Assembly: GCF_013408985.1 (NCBI RefSeq)
Contig: NZ_JACBZT010000001.1
Span: forward strand, 2,666,001 to 2,730,000
Direction: 5' to 3'
Origin: Petropleomorpha daqingensis
Lineage (GTDB): Bacteria; Actinomycetota; Actinomycetes; Mycobacteriales; Geodermatophilaceae
DNA length: 64,000 nt
Below are positions 63,071-64,000 of the stretch, piece by piece (within the stretch, counting starts at the first letter, position 1; each line of letters begins with the position of its first letter). A program made the position numbers and the translations under genes. The notes beneath the pieces are model-generated. The model saw nothing but the letters and a program-made list of their open reading frames with translations, did no database searches and was not told the DNA's origin.

Positions 63071-63094
63071 GCCGTCCACCGATCGGTGGACGGC
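63071..63094. promoter_or_regulatory. 24-bp perfect palindrome in a divergent promoter region
   Basis: The sequence reads GCCGTCCACCGA and then its exact complement, centred between alkA and the ABC gene. A second, looser inverted repeat (GACGTCC at 63033-63039, GGACGTC at 63053-63059) lies beside it. A dimeric repressor such as a TetR-type protein is a plausible ligand; no such gene is in the window. Confidence 0.65.
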
Positions 63095-63143
63095 AGGACC
63101 AGCGCTTCGGTCGTCCCGCGCCCGCGCGCCGGCCGGGAGTGTC

Positions 63144-64000
63144 ATGGCCATGCAGAGCACAGCAGCGGCGCCGGGGTCGTTCGCCCCCGCGCCCCAAGAG
63201 GAACCGGCCGTGCGAGTGCGCGGCCTGGTCAAGCGGTACGGGCAGCGGACCGTCGTCGACGGCCTCGACCTGGAGGTGCGGCGCGGGGAGGTCTTCGCGC
63301 TGCTGGGCCCCAACGGGGCGGGCAAGACGACGACGATCGAGATCCTCGAGGGCGTCCGGCGGCGGGACGGCGGCGAGGTCGCCGTCCTCGGCGCGGACCC
63401 GGCGCGGGCCGGCCGGTCCTGGCGGGACCGGGTGGGTGTCGTGGGCCAGACCGCCGGCGCGAGCGCCGCACTGGGTGTCCGGGACACCCTCGACCACTTC
63501 GCCCGCTACCACGCGGTGCCGCGGGACAGCGGCGAGCTGCTCGCCGCGGTCGGGCTCACCGAGCAGGCGCGGACCCGGGTGGACCGGCTCTCCGGCGGCC
63601 AGCGCCGCCGGTTCGAGGTCGCCCTCGGCGTGCAGGGCCGGCCGGAGCTGGTGTTCCTCGACGAGCCGACCACCGGCATGGACCCGGTGGCGCGCCGGCA
63701 GTTCTGGGCGCTGATCCAGGGCCTGCGCGCCGACGGGACGACGGTCCTGCTCACCACCCACTACCTCGACGAGGCCGCGCAGCTGGCCGACCGGGTCGGG
63801 GTGCTGTCCGCCGGCCGGCTGGTCGAGGTCGCCCCGCCCGACGAGCTCGGCGGCGCCCTGCGGCGGGTCACCACCGTCTCCTGGACCGAGGACGGCGACC
63901 GCCGCTCGGTCCGCACCGAGGAACCCTCCACCGTCCTGCGCGACCTGCTGGCCGCGCACCGCGAGGTCCCCGGCCTGTCCGTCACCCGCCCCGGCCTGGA
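63144..64000 (+). CDS. ABC transporter ATP-binding protein (partial, runs off the window)
   Basis: The frame is open to the window end, giving 285 residues. It is an ABC-2 type drug/export ATPase: Walker A LLGPNGAGKTTTIEILEG, signature RLSGGQRRRFEVALG, Walker B ELVFLDEPTTGMDP and switch His in TVLLTTHYLDEAAQLADRVG. GGGAG precedes the ATG at 63144; a second ATG follows two codons later. The permease partner is expected just beyond 64000. It is divergent from the alkylation-repair operon. Confidence 0.93.
   Translation, partial: MAMQSTAAAPGSFAPAPQEEPAVRVRGLVKRYGQRTVVDGLDLEVRRGEVFALLGPNGAGKTTTIEILEGVRRRDGGEVAVLGADPARAGRSWRDRVGVVGQTAGASAALGVRDTLDHFARYHAVPRDSGELLAAVGLTEQARTRVDRLSGGQRRRFEVALGVQGRPELVFLDEPTTGMDPVARRQFWALIQGLRADGTTVLLTTHYLDEAAQLADRVGVLSAGRLVEVAPPDELGGALRRVTTVSWTEDGDRRSVRTEEPSTVLRDLLAAHREVPGLSVTRPGL

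Overview
The window is very GC-rich, uses GTG starts freely and packs its genes into operons with 4-nt stop/start overlaps. It comes from the chromosome of a motile high-GC actinobacterium. The protein content (lipid-droplet protein beside xseA/xseB/ispH, glpX next to a DUF4245 gene, DUF6542, flagellar genes without L/P-ring components) points to the Frankineae, most likely a Geodermatophilaceae member such as Blastococcus, Geodermatophilus or Modestobacter. That placement is inference; no marker RNA gene lies in the window. I see no tRNA, rRNA, CRISPR array, transposase or phage gene.

Positions 1-1084 hold an AbiEi-antitoxin-like protein flanked by copies of a short GCAAGAG-containing motif. 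Positions 1085-36424 are a nearly complete flagellar locus. On the minus strand, reading from 24.7 kb down, it runs flgB-flgC-fliE-fliF-fliG-fliH-fliI-fliJ, an NlpC/P60-transglycosylase fusion (an apparent FlgJ substitute), fliK-flgD-flgE, a hairpin, flbD-motA-motB-fliL, a hairpin, fliM-fliN-fliO-fliP-fliQ-fliR-flhB, a hairpin, then flhA, a very large FlhF relative with a degenerate GTPase site, and a small membrane protein. Positions 25.0-30.9 kb carry, also on the minus strand, a glycosyltransferase, a FliT-position gene, fliS, fliD, fliC and the flagellar sigma factor fliA. Positions 31.0-34.6 kb carry the late genes flgN-flgK-flgL-fliW-csrA on the plus strand. An unknown protein and a second, divergent sigma-70-like protein follow. 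The fliC and flgN leaders share a sigma-28-like promoter architecture, and the fliC leader has a GGA-loop hairpin plus a GGA-containing Shine-Dalgarno, as expected for CsrA/FliW control of flagellin translation.

Positions 36.4-41.4 kb hold a secreted beta-propeller protein, two coupled hypothetical genes, a membrane-anchored NlpC/VanY cell-wall protein and a small hypothetical gene. Positions 41.5-49.8 kb consist of gltA (citrate synthase) and fumC (fumarase) separated by a sugar-modification block: a family 2 glycosyltransferase, an FdtB-like aminotransferase, an FdtA-like ketoisomerase, a FemAB/GNAT-like protein, a NeuD/PglD-like acyltransferase and a beta-propeller glycosidase-like protein. 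The block looks like a dTDP-3-acetamido-3,6-dideoxyhexose pathway feeding a surface or flagellin glycan.

Positions 49.9-59.3 kb hold two membrane proteins sharing a Cys-rich C-terminal motif, a tail-anchored Ser/Thr kinase, then glpX, DUF4245, xseB, xseA, the lipid-droplet protein, ispH and a DUF6542 protein. This order resembles the Mycobacterium tuberculosis Rv1098c-Rv1110 neighbourhood. Positions 59.5-64.0 kb hold rmuC, a gap with a 17-G tract, an ogt-alkA DNA-alkylation repair operon, and a truncated ABC-transporter ATPase gene transcribed divergently across a 24-bp palindrome.

A recurring theme is long intergenic hairpins. At least three copies of one related element (starting AAGGACCCC) and several unrelated large palindromes sit at gene ends.
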